From Candidatus Gastranaerophilales bacterium (GTDB lineage Bacteria > Cyanobacteriota > Vampirovibrionia > Gastranaerophilales > Gastranaerophilaceae): a DNA stretch of 48,762 bases. Shown here in pieces: positions 33,847 to 42,925 of the stretch. The DNA lies in NCBI GenBank assembly GCA_944323675.1, contig CALUTK010000004.1, forward strand, positions 1 through 48,762, in the 5' to 3' direction. Made by a program: the position numbers and the translations under genes. Position 1 is the stretch's first letter; each line of letters begins with the position of its first letter. The notes beneath the pieces were generated by a model. The model had not been told where the DNA came from, made no database searches, and saw only the letters and a list, made by a program, of their open reading frames with translations.

Positions 33847-36426
33847 ATGAATTTTATTAAAAATTTATTTATATATATTTTTAGTTGTCTGGTTTTACTT
33901 GCGACAGGGATATATCTTTGCTTTTTGTTTGTTCTGCCGCCGTTATTTAACAGTAATGTGACAGGTTTGGGAAATTTCCTCTGCCGGCAGACTGGTATAA
34001 AAATGAGTTTTGAGGGTGTGAAACTGAAAACAACGCCTTTACTACACGTAAAACTGGATGTGCCGGAACTTTCCGCTGCCGGTACAGGCGAAATTATGGA
34101 TTTATACGCGGATATTAATCTCCTTGATTTTTCAAAAAGTATAATTCAGGCAGATTTAATAAAAATCAACGTTGACAAAATATTTGAATTGACCAGCAGA
34201 AACAAGGATAAAAAGACGCTAAAGCCGTTTAATTTCCGAAAACTTCCTGAAATTTCCGCCGGCAGTTTCGTTGTTGAATTTAACAAAAACACGCTTACTG
34301 CAGAAAATGTCAATATAAATGCAGAAAAAGCCTCTTTTAATGCTGAAATAAAAACCCCTTTTCTTGATGATACTCTAATAATTTCCGATAAAGGGCATAT
34401 AAATTTTGACGGAGAAAGTGCTTATGCAAAAGATTTAGAAGTCAAATACGGAACTTCCGCAATCTACCTGAACGGAAAACTAACTGACAACCGCAAAAAT
34501 ATTGATTTACATATAACAGGGGAGAACCTCCCAGTACGAGATATAGAAAATACGCTGCTTTTCTACCAGAAATCTCAGGATCCGGCAAAAAAATTCATTG
34601 AAAATTTTAAAGATTACAAAGGCAGTATTGATATTGATTTAAACCTGAAACACGACGGAATTTACGGCAAATGTACGGCATCAAAACTCAGTGCCAGAGC
34701 CGTCTGGTTTGAGATTCCGCTATATTTTGAAAAAGTTGTTTTCAATTTTGATAAAGATAAAATTACATCAAAAGCCCAAGGGCTTGTCGGCGGACAAAAA
34801 GCCGTACATACCCTGAATATAAATCATCTCGGAGGTGAAGATAAAGAAGTAACGGGAAACCTATCCACAGTTCTCGGTGAAAATTTCAAATATGTGCCGG
34901 AACTCCGGATTTTACATTCAGTGAATGCCGAAATTACGTATAATATTAAGAGAAAGAAAATAACTGTTGACTATAATCTTGAAATACCTGAACAATCCGA
35001 TATCTTATACAAAAACGCCTATCTCGGGTTAAGAGATAGTAAAAGAAGGTTCTCCGCTCAAACCCTGAAGGATAACAATGACCTTAAACTGACAAAGTAT
35101 GATTATTCTATAATTAATAATGGCACCATAAAAAATATTATAACAGGAAACGGGCTATTCAAAAAAATAAACGGGAAATTCAACCCGCAATTTATCACCT
35201 GTAAAACCAACGGCTTTGCCCCTGCCTCAGTAACCGGTTCTTTTGGCAGATATGTCCATGGCGGCGAGTTTAACGGTAATTTGAAATACAATTTTATTAG
35301 TAAAGAAATCTACGGGAATTTTGAACTGATTAACACACGGTTCAAGGATTACTTTGTCAAATCAGCAAAAATTCTTGCGGATAAAAAAATAAATATTAAA
35401 GCGGAAGGCACTTATTTAAAAGAAAAATTTTTCTGTGACCTGAGTGCAAGAAATAAACTAACCGACGAAATATATGTTTATAACCTTTCTCTGTTTCTTG
35501 ATAAATATATAGTAAAAAAACATCATGGAGGAAAACATAAATCCATGAATTTGCAAAAACTGAAAGATCTGGATATCTCATCAAAAGTCAAAGAATCGGA
35601 AGTGACGATTGAGAACTGGAAAATAAATGTAAATACTATAAAAAAGGATAGGCTCGTATTAAACGATATTGAACTTATAGGAAGTTTGAAAAATGACGTA
35701 TTTACTTTCACTATGTCAAAATTATGGTTTGCAAAAGGAACACTATTCGGGAATGGTAAATACGATTTCAGAAATGACAGCTCCAGCCTTGATGTAACTG
35801 CAGAGGGAATAAATTCTAACACGGCGGCAGATGTTCTCTTTAATCTGCCGGGAGAGGTGGAAGGTATCGCAAACGCAAGCCTTCATATAGAAACAAAAAG
35901 AAAGCTTGATGATATACAGGCAAAAGGAGATTTTTCTATTGAGAACGGGTTTCTGCCAAAACTCGGCAGCACGGAATTTATGATTAAAAATAATAAAAAA
36001 ATTAAGGTGGCAGATCTTATAAACGTAGATTTTACAAAGAAAAAAGCTTTTGAATCTGATATAAAAGGCTCATTTTATATGGACAATTCACTGCTGAAAG
36101 ATATCCGCCTGACAAGCCGTCAGAAATACCTTTCCCTCTTTATTACAGGCGAATACGAAATCCACCGCCAGCACGCAAAAATGCGTCTTTTCGGAAAATA
36201 CAATAAAGAAGCCCCGAAGGGTGTAAAAATCCTTTTTGTTCCGCTGAATTTAATTTTAAAAGTAGTTTTCAGACCGGAAAACTCCATGGCTTTATACAGA
36301 AACGAACTGAAACAAATTCCGCCGATAGAAACCGAAAAAGCAAACGAAAAATATTTTAGGGTAAAATTGGAAGGGAACCTGAATAAGGATAACGTAGATG
36401 TCGAAATAAAAGGAATTCACGAGTAA
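33847..36426 (+). CDS. AsmA-like large envelope protein
   Basis: An 859-aa protein with one N-terminal membrane anchor (about residues 5-33), followed by a long beta-rich region. The first 110 residues after the anchor contain the AsmA-type start (NSNVTGLGNFLCRQTGIKMSFEGVKLKTTPLLHVKLDVPEL). Many short beta-strand repeats follow, ending in a region that keeps an FRVKLEGNLNKDNVDVEIKG wording. The family forms periplasmic lipid-transport bridges or outer-membrane assembly aids in diderm bacteria. This supports a Gram-negative-type envelope. The exact substrate is unknown. Confidence 0.82.
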   Translation: MNFIKNLFIYIFSCLVLLATGIYLCFLFVLPPLFNSNVTGLGNFLCRQTGIKMSFEGVKLKTTPLLHVKLDVPELSAAGTGEIMDLYADINLLDFSKSIIQADLIKINVDKIFELTSRNKDKKTLKPFNFRKLPEISAGSFVVEFNKNTLTAENVNINAEKASFNAEIKTPFLDDTLIISDKGHINFDGESAYAKDLEVKYGTSAIYLNGKLTDNRKNIDLHITGENLPVRDIENTLLFYQKSQDPAKKFIENFKDYKGSIDIDLNLKHDGIYGKCTASKLSARAVWFEIPLYFEKVVFNFDKDKITSKAQGLVGGQKAVHTLNINHLGGEDKEVTGNLSTVLGENFKYVPELRILHSVNAEITYNIKRKKITVDYNLEIPEQSDILYKNAYLGLRDSKRRFSAQTLKDNNDLKLTKYDYSIINNGTIKNIITGNGLFKKINGKFNPQFITCKTNGFAPASVTGSFGRYVHGGEFNGNLKYNFISKEIYGNFELINTRFKDYFVKSAKILADKKINIKAEGTYLKEKFFCDLSARNKLTDEIYVYNLSLFLDKYIVKKHHGGKHKSMNLQKLKDLDISSKVKESEVTIENWKINVNTIKKDRLVLNDIELIGSLKNDVFTFTMSKLWFAKGTLFGNGKYDFRNDSSSLDVTAEGINSNTAADVLFNLPGEVEGIANASLHIETKRKLDDIQAKGDFSIENGFLPKLGSTEFMIKNNKKIKVADLINVDFTKKKAFESDIKGSFYMDNSLLKDIRLTSRQKYLSLFITGEYEIHRQHAKMRLFGKYNKEAPKGVKILFVPLNLILKVVFRPENSMALYRNELKQIPPIETEKANEKYFRVKLEGNLNKDNVDVEIKGIHE

Positions 36427-36452
36427 GCCAAATTTATTCTCTTGTAAGGTAG

Positions 36453-36480
36453 TTACAAATTTTTATATGTGTGCTAATAT
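36453..36480 (+). promoter_or_regulatory. Candidate promoter for the exported 174-aa gene
   Basis: TTACAA and TAATAT are 16 bases apart, with TG upstream of the -10 box. The start codon is about 35 bases downstream. Confidence 0.45.
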
Positions 36481-36515
36481 ATTGTTGTTAAGTAATAAGA
36501 AGAGGTCTTTTAAGG

Positions 36516-37040
36516 ATGAATAAATTCAGAACATTATCATTAGCATTAATAATAATCTTAGGCTTGGGTATAAATACATTTTCACACGCAGCACAACAGG
36601 CGCCTGTAAAAATAAAAAGCCCTGTAATTCCGGCGGCAACAAAAGCTATTGCAACAGCACCGGCTAAAACTTATGAGGCTGTTAACCCTGTTATTATGGT
36701 CGACAACCCGAAACCTTACCTGAATAAAGATATTAAATTTAAGGCAAAATTTGATAAATATTCTACTCTGGGGCTTGATTATAAACCGGCTTTCAGAAGT
36801 TCCGAAAAATATATTACTTTCCTTATTCAGCGTAATGATGTCTTAACCCACAATGTTCCGCTTTCGGAATTAAAAATATTCTTAGACAGAAAAGAAGCTG
36901 AAAAACATATAGACCTCAATTCCGGTGATGAAATAGAAGTTGCGGGTCATGTATTCTCTAATGCGCTTGGAGATATCTGGATGGATGCTGAAAAATTTAC
37001 GGTTATCAGCACTCAGGCAAAAACCGAACCTAAAAAATAG
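36516..37040 (+). CDS. Exported protein with OB-like domain, unrecognised
   Basis: A 174-aa protein with a clear signal peptide (LSLALIIILGLGINTFSHA, cleavage near A25). A Pro/Ala/Lys-rich stretch follows, then a small beta-rich domain (about residues 55-165) with VIMVDNPKPYLNKDIKFKA and GDEIEVAGHVFSNALGDIWMD. The last part resembles OB-type nucleic-acid or sugar-binding domains only in pattern. It lies between the AsmA-like gene and the GH57 gene and may be in the same operon as GH57 (29-base gap). AAGG is adjacent to the ATG. Confidence 0.75.
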   Translation: MNKFRTLSLALIIILGLGINTFSHAAQQAPVKIKSPVIPAATKAIATAPAKTYEAVNPVIMVDNPKPYLNKDIKFKAKFDKYSTLGLDYKPAFRSSEKYITFLIQRNDVLTHNVPLSELKIFLDRKEAEKHIDLNSGDEIEVAGHVFSNALGDIWMDAEKFTVISTQAKTEPKK

Positions 37041-37069
37041 TGTTTATTATAAAAATACGGAGTTAAGAT

Positions 37070-39580
37070 ATGGAAACTACTGAAACTAAAAATAAAAAAG
37101 AAGTTTTTTTAACTGTTCACGGACACTTCTATCAGCCTCCCCGTGAAAACCCGTGGCTCGAAGCAATTGAACTTCAAGACAGTGCACTCCCGTTCCACGA
37201 CTGGAATGAGAGAATTAACAAAGAATGCTATAATCCTAATTCCGTATCAAAAATTGTCGACAGCAGAAACAAAATTCTCGACATGACAAATAACTATGCC
37301 CACATGAGCTTCAATTTCGGGCCTACGTTATTATCATGGATGGAAAAATTTGCTCCGCTCACCTATGAGAGAATAATAAAAGCAGATATTGAAAGCCTCG
37401 CAGACCATGACGGGCATGGGAACGCAATGGCGCAGGTTTATAACCATATCATAATGCCTCTTGCAAATGAAAGAGATAAACAGACGCAGGTTAAATGGGG
37501 CATAAGGGATTTTGAATACCGCTTTGGCAGAAAACCTGAAGGAATGTGGCTTGCGGAAACCGCCGTTGATGATGACACATTAAGAGTATTAGAGGAAAAC
37601 GGGATTAAATTTACAGTTCTTTCCCCTTATCAGGCTTTGAAAATCAGAAAAGAAGGCGCAAAAGAATGGCAGGATGTAAGCTGGGGCAATATTGACCCTG
37701 CCCGCTCCTACAGATACTATATAAAATCAGCACCCGGTAAATATATCGACCTTTTCTTCTACGATGGCGCAATCTCACGCTCCGTTGCATTTGATGAACT
37801 TTTAAAAGACGGGAATAAATTTATTAAACGCCTGAAAGAAGGGGTTTCTGATTTAAGAGATTATCCGCAGCTTGTAAACATCGCAACCGACGGTGAAAGC
37901 TACGGGCATCATACAAAATTCGGAGATATGGCGCTTGCCTATGTGCTTCAAATCAGGGCAAAAGACGAAGGATTTAAAATAACAAACTATGCCGAATACC
38001 TTGACAAATACAGAAGCGACTATGAAGCCGATATCAAACAGGCCTCAAGCTGGAGCTGTTTCCACGGAGTCGGCAGATGGAAAGAAGATTGCGGCTGCTC
38101 AACCGGCGGACACCCGGGTTGGAACCAGAAATGGAGAAAACCGCTGCGAGAAGCCTTAGATTACCTGAGAGATGAACTTGCTAAAATCTACGAAACAGAA
38201 GGCGTTAAATACTTCAAAGACCCGTGGGGAGTCAGAAACAACTACATTGCAGTCATCCTCGACCGCGGAAGCCATGCTGTCAACAAATTCCAGCGGGAAA
38301 ACTTCCTGCCTGACTTAACCGATGCTCAAAAAGTCAAGGCTATGGAGCTTCTGGAAATCCAGCGTCAGGCACTTTTAATGTACACAAGCTGCGGCTGGTT
38401 CTTCTCAGAAATATCAGGAATTGAAACCGTTCAGATTATGAAATATGCAGCCCGCGCTATGCAATTGGCAGCATCCTTTACTAAAAAAGATTATGAAAAA
38501 CGCTTCCTTGAAATTTTATCGGAAGCTAAAAGCAATATTCCTGAATATGGCAGCGGCAAAGATATTTTTGAACGCTTTGTAAGACCTTCTGTTGTCACTA
38601 TGAAACAGATTGCAAGCTTGTGGGCTGTCTCTTCACTCTATCAGGATTTTGAAGATGAAGAATACGTTTATTGCTACAAGGTTACAAAACATGATTACCA
38701 GAAAGTCCAAAAAGGCAACTCCTGCTTTGTTGTAGGACATATTGAGGTTCAATCAAAAATCACGCTCCAGAAATCTAATCTGATGTTTGCTCTTATGCAG
38801 TATTCCGCAGGAGATTTCCACTGCGCAATTAAAGAATTTTCAGACGAAAACGAATACAATACAATGAAATCCGAACTTATTAAAACATACCTCTTAAATC
38901 CGTTTACCGAGATAATAAGAGCGCTGGATGAAGTTTTCGGAAAAGAATATTTTACTTTGAAAGACATATTTATTGAAGAAAGAAGAAAAATTCTTCAAAT
39001 ACTTCTCAAAGATAAAATGCAGAAATTTGCAAGAACTTATGAGGAAATGTACGAGGAAAGCAAAGGCTCAATATATCACATGCAGAGTCTCGGACTTTCT
39101 ATTCCTGATGAATTTAAAATCTCCGCAAGTTATGCCCTCAGCCGCAAGTTTAACGATTTAATCATGCATTCAGGCGGTTTTGTTGACCCTGGAATTACCC
39201 AGGAAGCAACCGACATAAATTACGAAGCGAAAAAAATGGGAATTAAGCTGGATAAAACAGTTTCAAATAATATTTTCTCCAAGAAAATTATCCAGAACCT
39301 TAACCGTCTGACTTACGGACTAGAAATTCAGCAGGCGGAAGTTCTGCTTGAACTTTTTGAATATGCAGAAAAACTTGAACTTGAAATAGATATCTCCGAA
39401 GCACAGAATACGTATTTTACGAAAATTTATCACAGGATAAACGATATAATCGAATTGAGCATGAAATCAAAGCGTAATAACGAAAGACGGTTAGTTGAAA
39501 TGTTACTTGATATCGGCGATAAATTAAATATTAATACGGATTTCTACCGCTCGAAACTGGATAAATTAGCAGTCGGGTAA
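37070..39580 (+). CDS. Glycoside hydrolase family 57 (alpha-glucan type, DUF3536-like)
   Basis: An 836-aa cytoplasmic protein without a signal peptide. The GH57 N-terminus is LTVHGHFYQPPRENPW (His17, His19) and the nucleophile motif is GMWLAETAVD (residues 158-167, Glu163). A long C-terminal extension (about residues 430-836) is helix-rich and resembles the DUF3536 region of large GH57 proteins found in cyanobacteria and others. Family members act on alpha-1,4 or alpha-1,6 glucans such as glycogen; the exact activity is not predictable. GGAG precedes the ATG. Confidence 0.88.
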   Translation: METTETKNKKEVFLTVHGHFYQPPRENPWLEAIELQDSALPFHDWNERINKECYNPNSVSKIVDSRNKILDMTNNYAHMSFNFGPTLLSWMEKFAPLTYERIIKADIESLADHDGHGNAMAQVYNHIIMPLANERDKQTQVKWGIRDFEYRFGRKPEGMWLAETAVDDDTLRVLEENGIKFTVLSPYQALKIRKEGAKEWQDVSWGNIDPARSYRYYIKSAPGKYIDLFFYDGAISRSVAFDELLKDGNKFIKRLKEGVSDLRDYPQLVNIATDGESYGHHTKFGDMALAYVLQIRAKDEGFKITNYAEYLDKYRSDYEADIKQASSWSCFHGVGRWKEDCGCSTGGHPGWNQKWRKPLREALDYLRDELAKIYETEGVKYFKDPWGVRNNYIAVILDRGSHAVNKFQRENFLPDLTDAQKVKAMELLEIQRQALLMYTSCGWFFSEISGIETVQIMKYAARAMQLAASFTKKDYEKRFLEILSEAKSNIPEYGSGKDIFERFVRPSVVTMKQIASLWAVSSLYQDFEDEEYVYCYKVTKHDYQKVQKGNSCFVVGHIEVQSKITLQKSNLMFALMQYSAGDFHCAIKEFSDENEYNTMKSELIKTYLLNPFTEIIRALDEVFGKEYFTLKDIFIEERRKILQILLKDKMQKFARTYEEMYEESKGSIYHMQSLGLSIPDEFKISASYALSRKFNDLIMHSGGFVDPGITQEATDINYEAKKMGIKLDKTVSNNIFSKKIIQNLNRLTYGLEIQQAEVLLELFEYAEKLELEIDISEAQNTYFTKIYHRINDIIELSMKSKRNNERRLVEMLLDIGDKLNINTDFYRSKLDKLAVG

Positions 39581-39683
39581 GACAAATATGGAACAGTCCC
39601 AAACCCTGCATTTAAATTTCGGGTATGATCATTTCTTTTCTTTTTTCCGGCTAAAAAAGAAAACGTGAACGTATAACTACATT

Positions 39684-40286
39684 TTACCAGTTCTCGGAGC
39701 CATATTTTTTGTAGATTTCAATAGTGTGCTTTATTTTATTTTCGACCGATTCAATTTTTTTAAGGTTCTCTAAATCTTTTGTTTTGGTTTTGAGAAGCTG
39801 GAGTTCAAGATAATCTTCTTTTGCTTTTCTGACTTTTTGCTTGGTTTCTTCACGCTTTAAGAATAACCATGCCTCAAACCCGCAGCCCGGAGGTACTATA
39901 GCCCAAGGAGTTGATGGACAATGGCGGCAGAGAGCAGGACGTTCTTCATAAATAGGGCAGGTATTATCGTCAAGCAGATACTTACAGCCGTAAAACGTGA
40001 CTTTATTTATATCGAAATCATCTGCCTCAGACATCTTTTCTATCACATTATCTACAAGTTCCCTATCAACCTCGCGGGCAGCTTCAATAGAAGGATAAGG
40101 AACAAAAATCTTCAAAAAATCCTTTGCCCCTTCATCCCCTTCGGCTTCAAGGCGTTTTAATTCCTCATAAGGCTTCGGTGTTGTAACAACACGGCAGCAC
40201 CTTCCGCACATGTGACACAAATATTGAGGACGCTTATTTAAATAATTATCTTCATAACTACCCATATTTTTATTATAGTGCGGCAT
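39684..40286 (-). CDS. YkgJ-type Cys-cluster (zinc/iron-chelating) protein A
   Basis: A 200-aa protein with the CHMCGRCCRV motif (CxxCxxCC) followed by CKYL...CPIYEERPALCRHCPSTPW and a CGFEAW motif. This is the YkgJ/UPF0153 family, which binds a metal cluster; its role is unknown. It is a clear paralogue of the gene at 45598-46281, matching in FLKIFVPYPS..AAREV and the later Cys segment. No ribosome binding site is evident at either candidate ATG (40286, or the next at 40265). Confidence 0.85.
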   Translation of the reverse strand: MPHYNKNMGSYEDNYLNKRPQYLCHMCGRCCRVVTTPKPYEELKRLEAEGDEGAKDFLKIFVPYPSIEAAREVDRELVDNVIEKMSEADDFDINKVTFYGCKYLLDDNTCPIYEERPALCRHCPSTPWAIVPPGCGFEAWLFLKREETKQKVRKAKEDYLELQLLKTKTKDLENLKKIESVENKIKHTIEIYKKYGSENW

Positions 40287-40392
40287 GCTTATAATAAAAA
40301 AAACTTGTTACATTTCTTAAAGAAGATAGAAATTAAGCAATATTTTTTAATTTTAATCCTTTTATATAATAGGTAGTAAAAGGTAGTATTAT

Positions 40393-41226
40393 ATGCAAAG
40401 CACAGTTCAACAGAATCAAACTGTTACAAAGCCTGTAAAACAGCCGCAAGTACAGACACAACTTCAAACGGCACAAGGGCAGACATCTGCTGTCGTTCAG
40501 GCACAGCCGGCACAGCAGCCGCAAATACAACAGGCTTACGTCACGCAGCCGGCAATAAATATTCCGCCTCAAAACCCTAATTATGCGGGCGTAAATATTC
40601 AAATTTTTAATCCGTCGGTCGGAACTCCTGGTTCGGTTGCGCCTGTTTATAACGTAAATGCGCCGACATATTCATCGGCACAACCGGCTTCTGGCTGTTA
40701 CCCTTCAAACTATTATACTCAGCAGTTTAATAATCCACCGCAGCAGCTTGCGGCACAACCTCAGCAAGCACAGACTCCTGCGCAAACCGAAACGAAAAAA
40801 GATGAAACTAAAAAGACAGAAAAACGCAAAATTGTTCAGTTAACGGATGAATATATAAAAACACTCGAAAACTATCTGAATAATCAGGATAAAGAAGTTC
40901 GATTAATGGGCGCAAAAGAGGTAGTTGCAAGATTACAGGAAGATGATACAAGAAAAGAGGATCCTGCACTCACCGCCCTTGTAAACAAAATGCTTCAAGA
41001 TCCTTATCAGCCTGTAAAAATGCTTGCACTAGGTGTTCTTGATTCAAGACAGTGCACCGGCAACGACTACACGGTAGGCGTTTTACAGAAAATGCAGTCA
41101 GGCCAGACCGGATACGGACAGGATGCTAAAGCGGCGACAAATATTCTCCTCAAAATGGCAGGAAAAACAGTAGAAAAAGAATTTGAAGTAAAAGATCAGC
41201 CAAAAAAGACCGAAGAAAAGAAGTAG
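40393..41226 (+). CDS. Gln/Pro-rich disordered protein with C-terminal helical-repeat domain
   Basis: A 277-aa protein. The first about 140 residues are low-complexity, rich in Gln, Pro, Ala and Thr (for example NPNYAGVNIQIFNPS, AQPQQAQTPAQT). The C-terminal part (about residues 150-265) is helical, HEAT/ARM-like (LNNQDKEVRLMGAKEVVARL, MLQDPYQPVKMLALGVL). The very end is Lys/Glu-rich. No signal peptide is seen. It lies eight bases upstream of a membrane protein gene and probably shares its operon. Function is unknown. Confidence 0.8.
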   Translation: MQSTVQQNQTVTKPVKQPQVQTQLQTAQGQTSAVVQAQPAQQPQIQQAYVTQPAINIPPQNPNYAGVNIQIFNPSVGTPGSVAPVYNVNAPTYSSAQPASGCYPSNYYTQQFNNPPQQLAAQPQQAQTPAQTETKKDETKKTEKRKIVQLTDEYIKTLENYLNNQDKEVRLMGAKEVVARLQEDDTRKEDPALTALVNKMLQDPYQPVKMLALGVLDSRQCTGNDYTVGVLQKMQSGQTGYGQDAKAATNILLKMAGKTVEKEFEVKDQPKKTEEKK

Positions 41227-41233
41227 GTAGAAA

Positions 41234-41731
41234 ATGGGATTTTCAATAACAAAAATAGCATCAAATATAAAAAACAACTACGGCAAATACCTTGCAAAAA
41301 CAGCAGGGGCAGCCGCCGTCGGACTTGTTGCTTATGATGCGCATATTATCGGAAAACTAAATGCCGACACCTACTCGCAAAGCCGCGAAGCAGACAGAAC
41401 CGCAACCCTTGCGACAAATACGCTTTACCTCACGGATCCGAGTACAATTCAGCAAAAAGTTAAAAAGAAATTATTCAATTTTGAACTGGAAAACAATTTC
41501 TTCAATTTCTTTAATTCAGCAATCGGCTACTTTAGCGGACTCGGTGAAATGCTTGTCTCAGGAGTGGTTCCGCTTGGTTTAGGGTTAACAGCACTCCTTG
41601 CAAGCCCTAAAAAACACGGAAAAATCTGTAAAGGCGCAGGAATTGGTTTATTAATCTACGGCGGCTTTAAATTCATCCGCGACATCTTAGGCTTCGGCAG
41701 CCCGAACCCGCTCAATTCAAGGTTTAAATAG
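41234..41731 (+). CDS. Membrane protein, unrecognised
   Basis: A 165-aa protein with hydrophobic segments at about residues 22-40 (AKTAGAAAVGLVAYDAHII), 90-120 (AIGYFSGLGEMLVSGVVPLGLGLTALL) and 133-152 (GAGIGLLIYGGFKFIRDILG). Between them is a polar loop containing SQSREADRTATLATNTLYL. It follows the Gln/Pro-rich gene by seven bases. Its stop overlaps the convergent trmD stop region by eight bases, so no terminator separates them. Confidence 0.75.
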   Translation: MGFSITKIASNIKNNYGKYLAKTAGAAAVGLVAYDAHIIGKLNADTYSQSREADRTATLATNTLYLTDPSTIQQKVKKKLFNFELENNFFNFFNSAIGYFSGLGEMLVSGVVPLGLGLTALLASPKKHGKICKGAGIGLLIYGGFKFIRDILGFGSPNPLNSRFK

Positions 41732-42416
41732 ATTTTTCAGAATACTTTGCGTATAAATCAGGGCGTTTTTTCTTTGTCCGCTCTATTGATTGCTGCAGCC
41801 TAAATTCCGCAATTTCTTTATGATTACCGTTCAAGAGGACTTCCGGAACCTTCAATCCTCTGTATTCACGCGGTTTTGTGTAATGCGGGTATTCCAAAAG
41901 TCCGTTAGAAAAACTATCCTCGTCAGCGGATTCAATCTTTCCGAGGGTTCCTTCAACCTTGCGGCTCACTGCGTCAATAAGACAAAGTGCCGGAAGTTCT
42001 CCGCCGGTCAGGACAAAATCCCCGATAGAAATTTCTTTCGGCTTTATAATATCGCGTATTCTCTCATCAAAACCCTCATAATGACCGCACATCAGAACAA
42101 TTTGTTCATAACTCGCAAGTTCATTAACAAGCCCGTCATTTAAAGGTTCACCCTGAGGCGAAAGCATTACTGTAATTGAATTCTCGCTTCTTCCTATACT
42201 TTCATACGCATCAACGTAAGGCTGCGCCATCAACACCATTCCTGCACCGCCGCCATAGGGCGTATCATCAACTTTTTTGTGTTTATCAAGAGTGAAATCC
42301 CGCGGGTTAATTGTATTCACTTTTATCACGCCGGCTTCCGAAGCACGCTTCATTATACTGAAACAGCAGTAACTCTCTATCATTTCAGGAAAAAGCGTCA
42401 TCACATCGAAAATCAT
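41724..42416 (-). CDS. trmD: tRNA (guanine-37-N1)-methyltransferase
   Basis: Methylates G37 of tRNAs for Leu, Pro and Arg, which prevents frameshifting. The protein is 230 aa with the trefoil-knot signatures GGGAGMVLMAQP, MCGHYEGFDERI and IGDFVLTGGELPALCLIDA. The start overlaps the rimM stop by four bases (ATGA). It is last in the operon led by the zinc-ribbon repeat protein. Confidence 0.97.
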   Translation of the reverse strand: MIFDVMTLFPEMIESYCCFSIMKRASEAGVIKVNTINPRDFTLDKHKKVDDTPYGGGAGMVLMAQPYVDAYESIGRSENSITVMLSPQGEPLNDGLVNELASYEQIVLMCGHYEGFDERIRDIIKPKEISIGDFVLTGGELPALCLIDAVSRKVEGTLGKIESADEDSFSNGLLEYPHYTKPREYRGLKVPEVLLNGNHKEIAEFRLQQSIERTKKKRPDLYAKYSEKSI

Positions 42417-42925
42417 TCCAGAAGCCCTTCCAGATTATTAATTACTACTTTTTTATCTTTAATGCTTACACTTACAACAATTGCTTTCACAAAAGGCACA
42501 AGGCATATTTTTTTTGAATTTGTCTTAACAGAAAGCAGGTCGTTCGCGCCGTTATTAGAGACTCCGACGACGAATCCCAGTTTTTTATCATCAGTATCAA
42601 AAACAGAAAGTCCTACAAGTTCATCAATCAAAAATTCGTCTTCTTCAAGCTTTTCGCGAATTGTATCTTCTTCTACAAAAAGAACACATCCTTTATATTC
42701 CATAATTTCGTTTACTGAATCAATTCCCTCAAATTTCATCAAGGCAAAATTTTTATGCAAACGGGCTTGCGTAAGATTCAGCGGCAGGTATTCATTATTT
42801 TTCTGAACAAAGACTTTATCTAAAGACAGAATAAAATCTTCCTGACCTTTAGAGAAACCTACTCTTGCTTCCCCTTTAATTCCGTGGAAGTTCAATATTT
42901 TACCGACTGAAATGAACTTACTCAT
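42413..42925 (-). CDS. rimM: 16S rRNA processing protein RimM
   Basis: Assists 30S head assembly together with S19. The protein is 170 aa, with the N-terminal FISVGKILNFHGIKGEARV barrel and a C-terminal PRC-type barrel (DELVGLSVFDTDDKKLGFVVGVSNNGANDLLSV). It overlaps the upstream gene by eight bases and trmD by four, a tightly coupled unit. The order rimM-trmD is conserved; rpsP and a KH-domain gene, common upstream partners, are replaced here by the repeat protein. Confidence 0.96.
   Translation of the reverse strand: MSKFISVGKILNFHGIKGEARVGFSKGQEDFILSLDKVFVQKNNEYLPLNLTQARLHKNFALMKFEGIDSVNEIMEYKGCVLFVEEDTIREKLEEDEFLIDELVGLSVFDTDDKKLGFVVGVSNNGANDLLSVKTNSKKICLVPFVKAIVVSVSIKDKKVVINNLEGLLE

Noticed and set aside
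42279-42806. Plus-strand frame of 175 codons
   Set aside because: It lies antisense to rimM and trmD, both confidently identified on the minus strand.
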